A stretch of 64,000 bases of DNA from Pseudomonas sp. AOB-7 (GCF_003696305.1 NZ_RFFK01000010.1:92372-156371); one strand, 5' to 3'. Positions 19,909-31,880 are shown, counted from the first letter of the stretch. The notes: generated by a model not told the origin, from the letters alone. Program-made: numbers and translations.

Positions 19909-20166
19909 ATGGAAACTGTAGTTGGTTTGACCGCTATCGCCGTTGCACTGCTGATCGGCCTGGGTGCCCTGGGTACCGCCATCGGTTTCGGTCTGCTGGG
20001 TGGCAAGTTCCTGGAAGGCGCTGCGCGTCAGCCGGAAATGGTTCCGATGCTGCAAGTGAAAATGTTCATCGTCGCCGGTCTGCTCGACGCCGTGACCATG
20101 ATCGGTGTTGGTATCGCACTGTTCTTCACCTTCGCGAACCCCTTCGTTGGTCAAATCGCAGGCTGA
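19909..20166 (+). CDS. atpE: F0F1 ATP synthase subunit c
   Basis: An 85-residue proteolipid of two transmembrane helices that assembles into the rotor ring. The glycine-rich first helix ([30 protein letters not shown]) carries the loop motif ARQP. The proton-carrying acidic residue is D in [12 protein letters not shown]. An excellent ribosome site (GGGAGGAAAA) precedes ATG. The 148-bp leader upstream is rich in A and U just before the start, as expected for the most highly translated atp cistron. Confidence 0.97.
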
Positions 20167-20222
20167 TTCACTCGCTTCCGAGTGAATTGGTGTGACGGAC
20201 AACGAACGAGCGAGGTGTTGGC

Positions 20223-20693
20223 GTGAACATTAATGCAACCCTGATTGGCCAGTCCGTTGCCTTCTTCATCTTCGTGCTGTTCTGCATGAAGTTCGTATGG
20301 CCTCCGGTCATTACGGCTCTGCAGGAACGCCAGAAGAAGATCGCAGACGGCTTGGACGCTGCCAACCGCGCGGCTCGTGATCTGGAGCTGGCCCACGAGA
20401 AAGTGGCCCAGCAACTGCGCGACGCCAAAGGTCAGGCTGCCGAAATCATCGAGCAGGCCAAGAAGCGCGCGGCGCAGATCGTCGACGAAGCCCGTGATCA
20501 GGCCCGTGGCGAAGCTGACCGTGTGAAGGCTCAGGCTCAGGCCGAGATCGAACAGGAAATCAACGGCATCAAAGACGCCCTGCGCGCCCAAGTGGGCAGC
20601 CTGGCGGTCAGCGGTGCAGAGAAGATCCTGGGCGCATCCATCGACCAAAGCGCGCATGCGGAGCTGGTTAACAAACTGGCAGCCGAAATTTAA
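20223..20693 (+). CDS. atpF: F0F1 ATP synthase subunit b
   Basis: A 156-residue peripheral stalk subunit. One N-terminal transmembrane helix (LIGQSVAFFIFVLFCMKFVW) is followed by a long charged coiled coil reaching F1. The start codon is GTG 20223 behind GAGGTG, and the length matches homologues. Confidence 0.97.
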   Translation: MNINATLIGQSVAFFIFVLFCMKFVWPPVITALQERQKKIADGLDAANRAARDLELAHEKVAQQLRDAKGQAAEIIEQAKKRAAQIVDEARDQARGEADRVKAQAQAEIEQEINGIKDALRAQVGSLAVSGAEKILGASIDQSAHAELVNKLAAEI

Positions 20694-20707
20694 GCGAGGG
20701 CGCGATC

Positions 20708-21244
20708 ATGGCAGAACTGACCACGCTGGCCCGACCTTACGCTAAGGCTGCCTTCGAGCACGCCCAGGCCCACCAGCAACTGGCCAATTGGTCAGCCATG
20801 CTCGGCCTGGCTGCAGCGGTGTCGCTCGACGACACCATGCAGCGCGTGCTCAAGGCCCCGCGTCTGACGAGTACAGAAAAGGCCACCGCCTTCATCGAGG
20901 TGTGTGGCGACAAGTTCGACGCCCAGGCACAGAACTTCATCCATGTCGTCGCCGAGAACGACCGTCTGGCCCTGTTGCCGGACATCTTCGCCCAGTTCGA
21001 GCTGTACAAGGCCGAGCAGGAGAAGTCGATCGACGTGGATGTCACCAGTGCCTTCGCATTGAGCGATGAACAGCAAGACAAACTCGCCAAGGTTCTCAGT
21101 GCACGGCTCGGCCGAGAAGTGCGTCTGCACGCCGCGGAAGATGCCACCTTGATCGGTGGTGTACTGATCCGCGCCGGCGACCTGGTTATCGATGGCTCAG
21201 TTCGCGGCAAACTCGCGAAGCTGGCCGAAGCATTGAAATCTTGA
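20708..21244 (+). CDS. atpH: F0F1 ATP synthase subunit delta
   Basis: A 178-residue subunit that clamps the b stalk to the top of the alpha3beta3 head. It begins MAELTTLARPYAKAAFEHA. The C-terminal signature L.GGVLIRAGDLVIDGSVRGKL is intact. Spacing to atpF is 14 bases and to atpA 21 bases. Confidence 0.97.
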   Translation: MAELTTLARPYAKAAFEHAQAHQQLANWSAMLGLAAAVSLDDTMQRVLKAPRLTSTEKATAFIEVCGDKFDAQAQNFIHVVAENDRLALLPDIFAQFELYKAEQEKSIDVDVTSAFALSDEQQDKLAKVLSARLGREVRLHAAEDATLIGGVLIRAGDLVIDGSVRGKLAKLAEALKS

Positions 21245-21265
21245 GTTTGAAGGGGCAGCAGAGCT

Positions 21266-22810
<1,545 letters not shown>

Positions 22811-22860
22811 GCCGCAGCGGGCGTCGCGAGACGCCCGCCTGCTAACCCGATAGGTGTCAA

Positions 22861-23721
22861 ATGGCAGGCGCAAAAGAGATTCGCAGCAAGATTGCGAGCA
22901 TCAAAAGCACGCAGAAGATCACCAGCGCCATGGAAAAGGTGGCGGTCAGCAAGATGCGCAAGGCACAACAGCGCATGGCAGCTAGCCGTCCCTACGCGGA
23001 GCGTATCCGCCAGGTGATTGGTCATCTGGCCAACGCCAACCCGGAGTACCGCCATCCCTTCATGGTCGAGCGCGAAGTAAAACGTGCCGGTTATGTGGTG
23101 GTGAGCAGTGACCGCGGTCTGTGCGGTGGTCTGAACACCAACCTGTTCAAGGCCCTGGTCAGGGACATGGCGAAAGATCGCGAGCAAGGCGTGGAGATCG
23201 ATCTCTGCGTGATTGGCTCCAAGGGCGCGGCATTCTTCCGCAACTTTGGTGGCAATGTGGTTGCTGCGATCAGCCACCTCGGCGAGGAGCCGTCGATCAA
23301 CGACCTGATCGGTAGCGTCAAGGTCATGCTCGATGCCTACCTCGAAGGGCGTATCGACCGTCTGTCCGTGGTCTCGAACAAGTTCATCAACACCATGACG
23401 CAGAAGCCGACGGTGGAACAGTTAATTCCGCTGGTGGCCGATCCGGATCAAGAGCTCAAGCATCACTGGGACTATCTGTACGAGCCCGATGCCAAGGAGC
23501 TGCTCGACGGTCTGATGGTTCGCTACGTCGAATCGCAGGTGTACCAGGCGGTGGTCGAGAACAACGCGGCCGAGCAGGCTGCGCGGATGATCGCGATGAA
23601 GAACGCCACCGACAACGCCGGTGAACTGATCAGCGATTTGCAGCTGATCTACAACAAGGCGCGTCAGGCAGCGATCACCCAAGAGATTTCGGAAATCGTC
23701 GGCGGCGCTGCCGCGGTTTAA
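22861..23721 (+). CDS. atpG: F0F1 ATP synthase subunit gamma
   Basis: A 286-residue central rotor shaft. The N-terminal helix (MAGAKEIRSKIASIKSTQKITSAMEKVA) and the C-terminal helix (ARMIAMKNATDNAGELISDLQL.YNKARQAAITQE) form the antiparallel coiled coil. The central SSDRGLCGGLN is diagnostic. Confidence 0.98.
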   Translation: MAGAKEIRSKIASIKSTQKITSAMEKVAVSKMRKAQQRMAASRPYAERIRQVIGHLANANPEYRHPFMVEREVKRAGYVVVSSDRGLCGGLNTNLFKALVRDMAKDREQGVEIDLCVIGSKGAAFFRNFGGNVVAAISHLGEEPSINDLIGSVKVMLDAYLEGRIDRLSVVSNKFINTMTQKPTVEQLIPLVADPDQELKHHWDYLYEPDAKELLDGLMVRYVESQVYQAVVENNAAEQAARMIAMKNATDNAGELISDLQLIYNKARQAAITQEISEIVGGAAAV

Positions 23722-23751
23722 GAACGGTTCAAATATTCAGAGGAACCAAAG

Positions 23752-25128
23752 ATGAGTAGCGGACGTATCGTTCAAATCATCGGCGCCGTTATCGACGTGG
23801 AATTCCCGCGTGATCAGGTGCCAGCCGTATACGAGGCGCTGAAAGTAGTCGGCGCCGAAACCACCCTGGAAGTCCAGCAGCAGCTGGGCGACGGCGTGGT
23901 GCGTTCCATTGCGATGGGTTCGACCGAAGGCCTCAAGCGTGGCCTGGACGTCACCCGCACCCACAAGGCCATCTCGGTACCGGTCGGTAAAGCGACCCTG
24001 GGCCGAATTATGGACGTGCTGGGCAACCCGATCGACGAAGCCGGCCCGATTGGCGAAGAAGAGCAGTGGGAAATCCACCGCGCTGCGCCGAGCTATGCCG
24101 AGCAAGCCGGCGGCAACGAGCTGCTGGAAACCGGCATCAAGGTGATCGACCTGGTCTGCCCGTTCGCCAAGGGCGGTAAGGTCGGTCTGTTCGGTGGCGC
24201 CGGTGTGGGCAAGACCGTGAACATGATGGAACTGATCCGTAACATCGCCATCGAGCACAGCGGTTATTCCGTGTTCGCTGGTGTGGGCGAGCGTACCCGT
24301 GAGGGTAACGACTTCTACCACGAGATGAAGGACTCCAACGTTCTCGACAAGGTAGCCCTGGTCTACGGTCAGATGAACGAGCCGCCAGGCAACCGTCTGC
24401 GCGTGGCGCTGACCGGCCTGACCATGGCCGAGAAGTTCCGTGACGAGGGTCGCGACGTACTGCTGTTCGTCGACAACATCTACCGTTACACCCTGGCCGG
24501 TACCGAAGTATCCGCACTGCTCGGCCGTATGCCGTCGGCAGTAGGTTACCAGCCGACCCTGGCCGAAGAGATGGGCGTTCTGCAGGAGCGCATCACCTCC
24601 ACCAAGAAAGGCTCGATCACCTCGATCCAGGCCGTCTACGTACCTGCGGACGACCTGACCGACCCGAGCCCGGCGACCACCTTCGCCCACTTGGACGCCA
24701 CCGTCGTACTGTCCCGTGACATCGCTTCCCTGGGTATCTACCCGGCCGTTGACCCGCTGGACTCCACCAGCCGTCAGCTGGACCCGAACGTCATCGGCAA
24801 CGAACACTACGAGACCGCTCGTGGCGTTCAGTACGTGCTGCAGCGTTACAAGGAACTGAAGGACATCATCGCCATCCTCGGTATGGACGAGCTGTCCGAG
24901 TCGGACAAGCAGCTGGTATCGCGCGCTCGTAAGATCCAGCGTTTCCTGTCCCAGCCGTTCTTCGTGGCCGAAGTCTTCACCGGTTCGCCGGGCAAGTACG
25001 TGTCCCTCAAGGACACCATCGCCGGCTTCAGCGGCATTCTCAAGGGCGACTACGACCACCTGCCGGAACAAGCGTTCTACATGGTTGGCGGCATCGAAGA
25101 AGCCATCGAGAAGGCGAAGAAACTGTAA
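23752..25128 (+). CDS. atpD: F0F1 ATP synthase subunit beta
   Basis: A 458-residue catalytic subunit. The P-loop GGAGVGKT lies at about 148-155, the catalytic Glu is in GVGERTREGND, and DELSE..K (the DELSEED region) is near the C-terminus. In LLFVDNIYRYT the usual F of the DNIFRF segment is Y, a conservative change seen in pseudomonads. Confidence 0.98.
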   Translation: MSSGRIVQIIGAVIDVEFPRDQVPAVYEALKVVGAETTLEVQQQLGDGVVRSIAMGSTEGLKRGLDVTRTHKAISVPVGKATLGRIMDVLGNPIDEAGPIGEEEQWEIHRAAPSYAEQAGGNELLETGIKVIDLVCPFAKGGKVGLFGGAGVGKTVNMMELIRNIAIEHSGYSVFAGVGERTREGNDFYHEMKDSNVLDKVALVYGQMNEPPGNRLRVALTGLTMAEKFRDEGRDVLLFVDNIYRYTLAGTEVSALLGRMPSAVGYQPTLAEEMGVLQERITSTKKGSITSIQAVYVPADDLTDPSPATTFAHLDATVVLSRDIASLGIYPAVDPLDSTSRQLDPNVIGNEHYETARGVQYVLQRYKELKDIIAILGMDELSESDKQLVSRARKIQRFLSQPFFVAEVFTGSPGKYVSLKDTIAGFSGILKGDYDHLPEQAFYMVGGIEEAIEKAKKL

Positions 25129-25162
25129 TCACCCTATGCGCCCGGCGACGGGCGCATCAGGT

Positions 25163-25182
25163 TGTGGATAAACTTGTCCACA
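25163..25182. promoter_or_regulatory. inverted pair of DnaA boxes between atpD and atpC
   Basis: TGTGGATAA (25163-25171, perfect) and TTGTCCACA (25174-25182, one mismatch) face each other two bases apart in the short atpD-atpC gap, where they can also form a hairpin. They are well placed either for DnaA binding or for mRNA structure tuning atpC translation. Confidence 0.5.
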
Positions 25183-25204
25183 GCCTGTCACGTGAGGCAA
25201 GCGT

Positions 25205-25630
25205 ATGGCTATGACAGTCCATTGCGATATCGTCAGCGCGGAAGCGGAGATCTTCTCCGGCCTGGTCGAGATGGTGATTGCGCACGGCAACCTGGGTGAT
25301 CTGGGTATCGCTCCGGGCCACGCGCCGCTGATCACCGACCTCAAGCCGGGTCCGATCCGCCTGATCAAGCAGGGCGGCGAAGCCGAGGTGTACTACATCT
25401 CCGGTGGCTTCCTCGAAGTGCAGCCGAACATGGTCAAGGTTCTCGCCGACACCGTGCAGCGTGCTGCCGATATCGACGAAGCCGCTGCCCAGGAGGCCCT
25501 CAAGGCCGCCGAGAAGGCCCTGCACCAGCAGGGCGCGGAATTCGACTACGGTTCCGCGGCTTCTCACCTGGCGGAGGTCGCGGCCCAGCTGCGTACCGTC
25601 CAGCAGCTGCGCAAGAAGTTCGGCGGCTAA
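25205..25630 (+). CDS. atpC: F0F1 ATP synthase subunit epsilon
   Basis: A 141-residue rotor subunit that also inhibits ATP hydrolysis. The N-terminal beta-sandwich (VHCDIVSAEAEIFSG...GDLGIAPGHAPLIT) and the C-terminal helical hairpin are present. ATG 25205 gives MAMTVHCD; a second ATG two codons on is possible. It is the last gene of the operon, followed by a terminator. Confidence 0.97.
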   Translation: MAMTVHCDIVSAEAEIFSGLVEMVIAHGNLGDLGIAPGHAPLITDLKPGPIRLIKQGGEAEVYYISGGFLEVQPNMVKVLADTVQRAADIDEAAAQEALKAAEKALHQQGAEFDYGSAASHLAEVAAQLRTVQQLRKKFGG

Positions 25631-25657
25631 CGCCGGCGGCTTCAACCGCGTTGGGAG

Positions 25658-25684
25658 AAAGGGTAGCCTTGGCTACCCTTTTTC
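25658..25684 (+). terminator. rho-independent terminator of the atp operon
   Basis: An 11-bp stem AAAGGGTAGCC/GGCTACCCTTT with a two-base central loop is followed by more T residues, 27 bases after atpC. Confidence 0.88.
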
Positions 25685-25714
25685 TTTGTCCGCCGTTTTT
25701 ACCTTTGTCAGTCA

Positions 25715-25765
25715 GTAGCCCGGATGCAATCCGGGACGATCACCCCCGGACCTGATCCGGGCTAC
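25715..25765. repeat. REP-type repeat pair between atpC and glmU
   Basis: GTAGCCCGGATGCAATCCGGG and, inverted, CCCCGGACCTGATCCGGGCTAC form a two-unit REP/BIME-like element. The same unit recurs at 38736-38795. Confidence 0.8.
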
Positions 25766-25782
25766 AGATAGGATCTGCTTCC

Positions 25783-27144
25783 ATGTCGCTCGATATCGTT
25801 ATCCTCGCCGCCGGTCAGGGCACGCGCATGCGTTCCGCCCTGCCCAAGGTCCTGCACCCGGTCGCCGGCCAGTCCATGCTCGGCCATGTGATCGCCACCG
25901 CCCGTCAGCTGCAGCCGCAAGGCATCCACGTGGTGATTGGCCATGGCGCCGAGCGGGTACGCGAGCGCCTGGCTGCCGACGACCTCAACTTCGTCCTGCA
26001 GGCCGAGCAGCTCGGCACCGGCCATGCCGTGGCCCAGGCGCTGCCGGCCTTGAGTGCCGAGCGCGTGCTGATCCTCTACGGCGACGTGCCGCTGATCGAA
26101 GCCGAGACCCTGCAGCGCCTGCTGGCCAAGGTGGCCGACGAGCAACTGGCCCTGCTCACCGTCGACCTGGTCGACCCCACCGGCTACGGCCGTATCGTCC
26201 GCGACGCGGCAGGCGTGGTCCAGGCCATAGTCGAGCACAAGGACGCCACCCCTGAGCAGCGGCAGATCTGCGAGGGCAACACCGGCATCCTCGCCGTGCC
26301 CGGCAAGCGCCTGGGCGACTGGCTCGGCCGCCTGTCCAACAGCAACGCCCAGGGCGAGTACTACCTCACCGACGTGATCGCCATGGCCGTGGCCGACGGC
26401 CTGCTGGTGGCCACCGAGCAGCCTCAGGACGCCATGGAAGTGCAGGGCGCCAACGACCGCATCCAGCTCGCCGAGCTGGAGCGTCACTACCAGCAGCGCG
26501 CCGCGCGGCGCTTGATGGCCCAGGGCGTGACCCTGCGCGACCCGGCACGTTTCGACCTGCGTGGCGAGGTGACGGTGGGCCGCGACGTGCTGATCGACGT
26601 CAACGTGATTCTCGAAGGCAGGGTGCTGATCGAGGATTTTGTGTCGATCGGCCCGAACTGCGTGATCAAGGACTCGACCCTGCGCAAGGGCGCCATCGTC
26701 AAGGCCAACAGCCACCTGGAAGGCGCCGAGCTGGGCGAGGGCGCCGACTGCGGTCCGTTCGCCCGCCTGCGCCCTGGCGCCAGACTGGGGGCCAGGGCCC
26801 ATGTCGGCAACTTCGTCGAGCTGAAGAACGCGGTGCTCGGCGAGGGCGCCAAGGCCGGTCACCTGAGCTACCTGGGCGACGCCGAGATCGGCGCGCGGAC
26901 CAATATCGGCGCCGGCACCATCACCTGCAACTACGACGGCGCCAACAAGTTCCGCACGGTGATGGGCGAGGACGTGTTTATCGGCTCCAACAGCGCGCTG
27001 GTAGCGCCGGTGACCCTCGGCGACCGCGCCACCACCGGTGCCGGCTCGACCATCACCGCCGACGTGCCGGCCGACACCCTGGCCGTCGGCCGCGCCAAGC
27101 AGCGCAATATCGAAGGCTGGAAGCGGCCGACCAAGAAGACCTGA
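25783..27144 (+). CDS. glmU: bifunctional N-acetylglucosamine-1-phosphate uridyltransferase / glucosamine-1-phosphate acetyltransferase
   Basis: A 453-residue enzyme making UDP-GlcNAc for peptidoglycan and LPS. The N-terminal uridyltransferase has LAAGQGTRMRS..PKVLHP (residues 8-26) and YGDVPL. The C-terminal left-handed beta-helix acetyltransferase shows hexapeptide repeats, with NFVELKNA and GAGTITCNYDG. It opens the amino-sugar cluster, and its product pathway is fed by GlmS encoded 1.5 kb downstream. Confidence 0.98.
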   Translation: MSLDIVILAAGQGTRMRSALPKVLHPVAGQSMLGHVIATARQLQPQGIHVVIGHGAERVRERLAADDLNFVLQAEQLGTGHAVAQALPALSAERVLILYGDVPLIEAETLQRLLAKVADEQLALLTVDLVDPTGYGRIVRDAAGVVQAIVEHKDATPEQRQICEGNTGILAVPGKRLGDWLGRLSNSNAQGEYYLTDVIAMAVADGLLVATEQPQDAMEVQGANDRIQLAELERHYQQRAARRLMAQGVTLRDPARFDLRGEVTVGRDVLIDVNVILEGRVLIEDFVSIGPNCVIKDSTLRKGAIVKANSHLEGAELGEGADCGPFARLRPGARLGARAHVGNFVELKNAVLGEGAKAGHLSYLGDAEIGARTNIGAGTITCNYDGANKFRTVMGEDVFIGSNSALVAPVTLGDRATTGAGSTITADVPADTLAVGRAKQRNIEGWKRPTKKT

Positions 27145-27158
27145 CGGAGCCGGCAAGG

Positions 27159-27668
27159 ATGCCAGCAGGCAAACGCTGGATACTGCCCGGGCTGCTGCTG
27201 CTCTGGGCCTTGCTGCCGGAATGGCCGCGGATTCCGGTGGACGGCGCCAGCGCCCGGGACTGGAATCCGCAGACCTTCTGGTTCGAGCCCTGGGGACGCT
27301 CCGGCGTGCACAAGGGCATCGACATCTTCGCCAGGCTCGGCACGCCGGTGCGCTCCAGCAGCTACGGCCTGGTGCTGTTTCGCGGCGAGATCGAGCAGGG
27401 CGGCAAGGTGGTCGTCGCCCTGGGGCCGAAGTGGCGCATTCATTACTACGCCCACCTGTACAGCGTCGAGGTCTTTCCGGGCCAGCCGCTGCTGACCGGC
27501 AGCGTGCTGGGCTCGGTCGGCGACAGTGGCAACGCCCGCGGCAAACCGGCGCATCTGCACTACTCGATCGTCAGCCTGCTGCCGCTGCCCTGGCGCGCGG
27601 ACGACTCGACCCAGGGCTGGAAGAAGATGTTCTACCTCGACCCCAACGCGATCCTGCCGGCTCGTTGA
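27159..27668 (+). CDS. M23-family (LytM-like) peptidase, exported
   Basis: A 169-residue protein with an N-terminal hydrophobic signal or anchor (residues 7-20, WILPGLLLLWALL) and a compact M23 fold. The metal motif HKGIDIF is at about residues 51-57, and the catalytic pair HLHYSI lies near 131-136. M23 proteins either cleave peptidoglycan cross-links or, when degenerate, activate amidases. Here both His motifs are kept, so cleavage is plausible. It lies 14 bases after glmU, suggesting a shared transcript and a cell-wall role. No gene name can be assigned. Confidence 0.85.
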   Translation: MPAGKRWILPGLLLLWALLPEWPRIPVDGASARDWNPQTFWFEPWGRSGVHKGIDIFARLGTPVRSSSYGLVLFRGEIEQGGKVVVALGPKWRIHYYAHLYSVEVFPGQPLLTGSVLGSVGDSGNARGKPAHLHYSIVSLLPLPWRADDSTQGWKKMFYLDPNAILPAR

Positions 27669-27793
27669 GCGAGCGGGCCGGGCAGGGCGCTGCCTCGTTC
27701 GGCGCCCCGGCGGACCAGTCCGCGACCTGCTCGCCCTACGTCGATTCGCGCTTGACTCGAAAGCTTCGTTAGGTTTTGATTCGCGCCATTATC

Positions 27794-27806
27794 TTTCGAA
27801 TCGAAA
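27794..27806. promoter_or_regulatory. candidate GlmR operator (TTTCGA-A-TCGAAA)
   Basis: A perfect palindrome ends eight bases before the glmR start. Related half-sites (CTCGAAAGC, TTTTGATTCG) lie within 60 bp upstream. DeoR-family repressors often bind TTTCG-rich repeats, so autoregulation by GlmR is a reasonable inference. Confidence 0.5.
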
Positions 27807-27813
27807 CTTACGC

Positions 27814-28584
27814 ATGTCGAAGCGCAATACGCCGCAACGTCGCCACACCATTCTCGCCTTGCTCGCCGAGCAGGGCGAGGTGAGCGTGGACGCCCTGGCG
27901 CAGCACTTCGCCACCAGCGAAGTGACCATCCGCAAGGACCTCGCTGCGCTGGAGAAGAACGGCCTGCTGCTGCGCCGCTACGGCGGCGCGGTGCCGGTGC
28001 CGCAGGAGCTGATCGGCGAGCCGACGCAACCGCTTTCCCCGCACAAGCAGGCCATCGCCCGTGCCGGCGTGGCGCGCATCCGCGAGCACGCGCGAATCAT
28101 CATCGACAGCGGCACCACCACCGCGGCGATGATCCCCCAGCTCGGCCACCGGCCCGGCCTGGTGGTGATGACCAACTCGCTGAATGTGGCCAACGCCCTG
28201 CGTGAGCTGGAACACGAGCCGGTGCTGCTGATGACCGGCGGCACCTGGGACCCGCACTCGGAGTCCTTCCAGGGCCAGGTGGCCGAGCAGGTGCTGCGTT
28301 CCTACGATTTCGACCAGTTGTTTATCGGCGCCGACGGCATCGACCTGGAGCGCGGCACCACCACCTTCAACGAGCTGCTCGGTCTGTCGCGGGTGATGGC
28401 CGAGGTCGCCCGCGAGGTCATCGTCATGGTCGAGAGCGACAAGATCGGCCGGCGTATCCCCAATCTCGAGCTGCCCTGGGGCAGCGTGCATACCCTGATC
28501 ACCGATTCGCGCCTGGATGCCCAGGCGGCCGAACAAATACGCGCGCGCGGCATCCAGCTAATTCTCGCGCCGCTGGAAACTTGA
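27814..28584 (+). CDS. glmR: DeoR/GlpR-family transcriptional regulator of amino-sugar genes
   Basis: A 256-residue regulator. The N-terminal DeoR winged helix (residues 6-58) has VSVDALAQHFATSEVTIRKDLAALEKNGLLLR, and a C-terminal sugar-phosphate sensor domain has IDSGTTTAAM and GADGID. In P. aeruginosa the gene at this position upstream of glmS is called glmR and affects glmS expression; I use that name by position and similarity. glmS starts ten bases downstream, so the two are cotranscribed. Confidence 0.88.
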   Translation: MSKRNTPQRRHTILALLAEQGEVSVDALAQHFATSEVTIRKDLAALEKNGLLLRRYGGAVPVPQELIGEPTQPLSPHKQAIARAGVARIREHARIIIDSGTTTAAMIPQLGHRPGLVVMTNSLNVANALRELEHEPVLLMTGGTWDPHSESFQGQVAEQVLRSYDFDQLFIGADGIDLERGTTTFNELLGLSRVMAEVAREVIVMVESDKIGRRIPNLELPWGSVHTLITDSRLDAQAAEQIRARGIQLILAPLET

Positions 28585-28594
28585 GGAGACAAGC

Positions 28595-30445
<1,851 letters not shown>

Positions 30446-30460
30446 GGCCGCTGGCGAAGA

Positions 30461-30486
30461 AAAGCCCGTCCATCTGGACGGGCTTT
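30461..30486. terminator. bidirectional terminator between glmS and map
   Basis: AAAGCCCGTCCA/TGGACGGGCTTT, a 12-bp stem with a minimal loop, has A and T ends on both sides. It separates convergent glmS and map. Confidence 0.88.
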
Positions 30487-30496
30487 TGCGTTTCTA

Positions 30497-31276
30497 TCAC
30501 GCCGAAATCTTGCTCAGGTGCAGCTCTTCGGGGCGCAGCGTAAGCACGCGAACGCCGTCTCGGGTGACCGCCACGGTGTGTTCGAATTGTGCCGAAAGTT
30601 GGCCTTCGCAGGTCACCACCGTCCAGCCGTCGCGCAGGGTGCGTACGTCCGCCTTGCCCTGGTTGAGCATGGGTTCGATGGTGAAGGTCATGCCTTCGCG
30701 CAGCGTCAGGCCGGTGCCGGCTTTGCCCCAGTGCAGCACTTCGGGTGGCTCGTGCATTTCCCGGCCAATGCCGTGGCCGCAGTAGTCGCGAACCACCGAA
30801 TAGCCGTGGGCGCGAGCGTGCCGTTCGATGGCGTGGCCGATATCCCCGAGCCGGGCGCCTGGCCTCACGGCTTCGATGCCCTTGCACATCGCTTCATAGG
30901 TAATCCGGGTGAGCTGACGAGCCTGGTCCGACACCTCACCGATCAGGTAGGTCTTGCTCGAATCGGCGATGTAGCCGTTCTTTTCCAGGGTGATGTCGAA
31001 ATTCACCAGATCGCCGCTGCGCAGAATCTCGTCAGCGCTGGGTACGCCATGGCACACCACCTCGTTGCGCGACGTGTTCATGGCGTAGGCGAAACCATAC
31101 TGTCCCTTGCTTGCCGGGCGCGCCTTGAGTTCGCCGACGATGTAGTTATCCACAAGGTCGTTGACCTGCAGGGTGGACATGCCGAGCAGATCCAGGCGAT
31201 CCAGATAGCCGAACACGGACGCGAGCAATCTGCCGGACTCCGCCATCAGGGCTATCTGCTGCGGCGTCTTGCTCAT
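30497..31276 (-). CDS. map: type I methionine aminopeptidase (second-copy type)
   Basis: A 259-residue enzyme removing N-terminal Met from nascent proteins. The five metal ligands are recognisable: D in VNFDITLEKNG, D in IADSS, H in GHGIGREMHE, E in TIEPM and E in QFEHT. The gene is not beside rpsB/tsf, where the housekeeping map normally sits, so it is probably a paralogue. It shares a 4-bp ATGA overlap with the ParD-like gene upstream, which implies joint translation. A DnaA-box-like TTATCCACA occurs within it near 31146. Confidence 0.93.
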   Translation of the reverse strand: MSKTPQQIALMAESGRLLASVFGYLDRLDLLGMSTLQVNDLVDNYIVGELKARPASKGQYGFAYAMNTSRNEVVCHGVPSADEILRSGDLVNFDITLEKNGYIADSSKTYLIGEVSDQARQLTRITYEAMCKGIEAVRPGARLGDIGHAIERHARAHGYSVVRDYCGHGIGREMHEPPEVLHWGKAGTGLTLREGMTFTIEPMLNQGKADVRTLRDGWTVVTCEGQLSAQFEHTVAVTRDGVRVLTLRPEELHLSKISA

Positions 31277-31485
31277 GAGGCGTCCGCCATGCGCGGCGGT
31301 ACCGCCACGCCGGCCGCGCGCATCTCGGCGGCCATCACCTCGTTGAAGCTCAGCGTCGGGTTCATCTCGCAGAGCATGCCGATGCGAATCCAGAACCCTG
31401 CCTGGGCATTGATGGAACGGCCCGACACGCTGCTCGCCCGGCGAATCTGGTCGTGCAGCTCATCATCGATATTGACGATACCCAT
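31273..31485 (-). CDS. ParD-like antitoxin-family protein
   Basis: A 70-residue protein with a ribbon-helix-helix-like N-terminus (MGIVNIDDELHDQIRRASSVSGRSINAQAGFWI) and a short variable tail, resembling the ParD-like family of type II antitoxins. The stop codon overlaps the map start. No toxin gene of the ParE type lies nearby, so it may be a DNA-binding autoregulator of map or an orphan antitoxin. A good AAGGAAAA ribosome site precedes it. The AT-rich inverted repeat at 31506-31534 could be its operator. Confidence 0.75.
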   Translation of the reverse strand: MGIVNIDDELHDQIRRASSVSGRSINAQAGFWIRIGMLCEMNPTLSFNEVMAAEMRAAGVAVPPRMADAS

Positions 31486-31505
31486 GCTGATTTTCCTTTA
31501 TATGG

Positions 31506-31534
31506 TTCGTATATTAAACATATATAAACACGAA
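31506..31534. promoter_or_regulatory. AT-rich inverted repeat upstream of ParD-like/map operon
   Basis: TTCGT...ACGAA ends enclose a TATATTAAACATATATAA core, unusually AT-rich for this genome and 20 bases from the ParD-like start. It probably contains the promoter and operator, since ribbon-helix-helix proteins usually bind such repeats over their own promoter. Confidence 0.5.
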
Positions 31535-31649
31535 TAGGTTTAGTCCACCAGCGCCAGTAGCAGGGCAAAGGAGGCTCACTCATCCCTTACACTGGTGCCA
31601 GGCATGCAGGCAGGCTGGGCCCTTGACTCAGGCAGGAACAGGAGAGCGG

Positions 31650-31880
31650 ATGAAGCGCGCAGATGTGAAACGCAGAACGGCCGAGGGCGTTCTGTTCGAT
31701 ACCCAGATCATGGTCAACCCGGCCAATACCAGGCAGTGGATCGTGTTGTTCAAGAAAGACGCGGGCCGCAGCTTCTTTCTGGTGGATGAAGACGAGCAGG
31801 TGCAGACCTTTGCCAGCCTGGATGCACTAATGCCGGAGCTGCGGGCTCTGGGTATCAAGCGGGTCGAGGTGCAGCTGTGA
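31650..31880 (+). CDS. conserved small protein of unknown function
   Basis: A 76-residue protein (MKRADVKRRTAEGVLFD...) behind a GGAGAG ribosome site. It has a basic N-terminus, then alternating strands (WIVLFKK, SFFLVDED) and a helix (LDALMPELRALGI). No enzymatic motif, signal or membrane segment is visible. I recognise no family, although it looks like a compact alpha/beta Pseudomonas protein. It stands alone on the plus strand between map and the cob cluster. Confidence 0.65.
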   Translation: MKRADVKRRTAEGVLFDTQIMVNPANTRQWIVLFKKDAGRSFFLVDEDEQVQTFASLDALMPELRALGIKRVEVQL

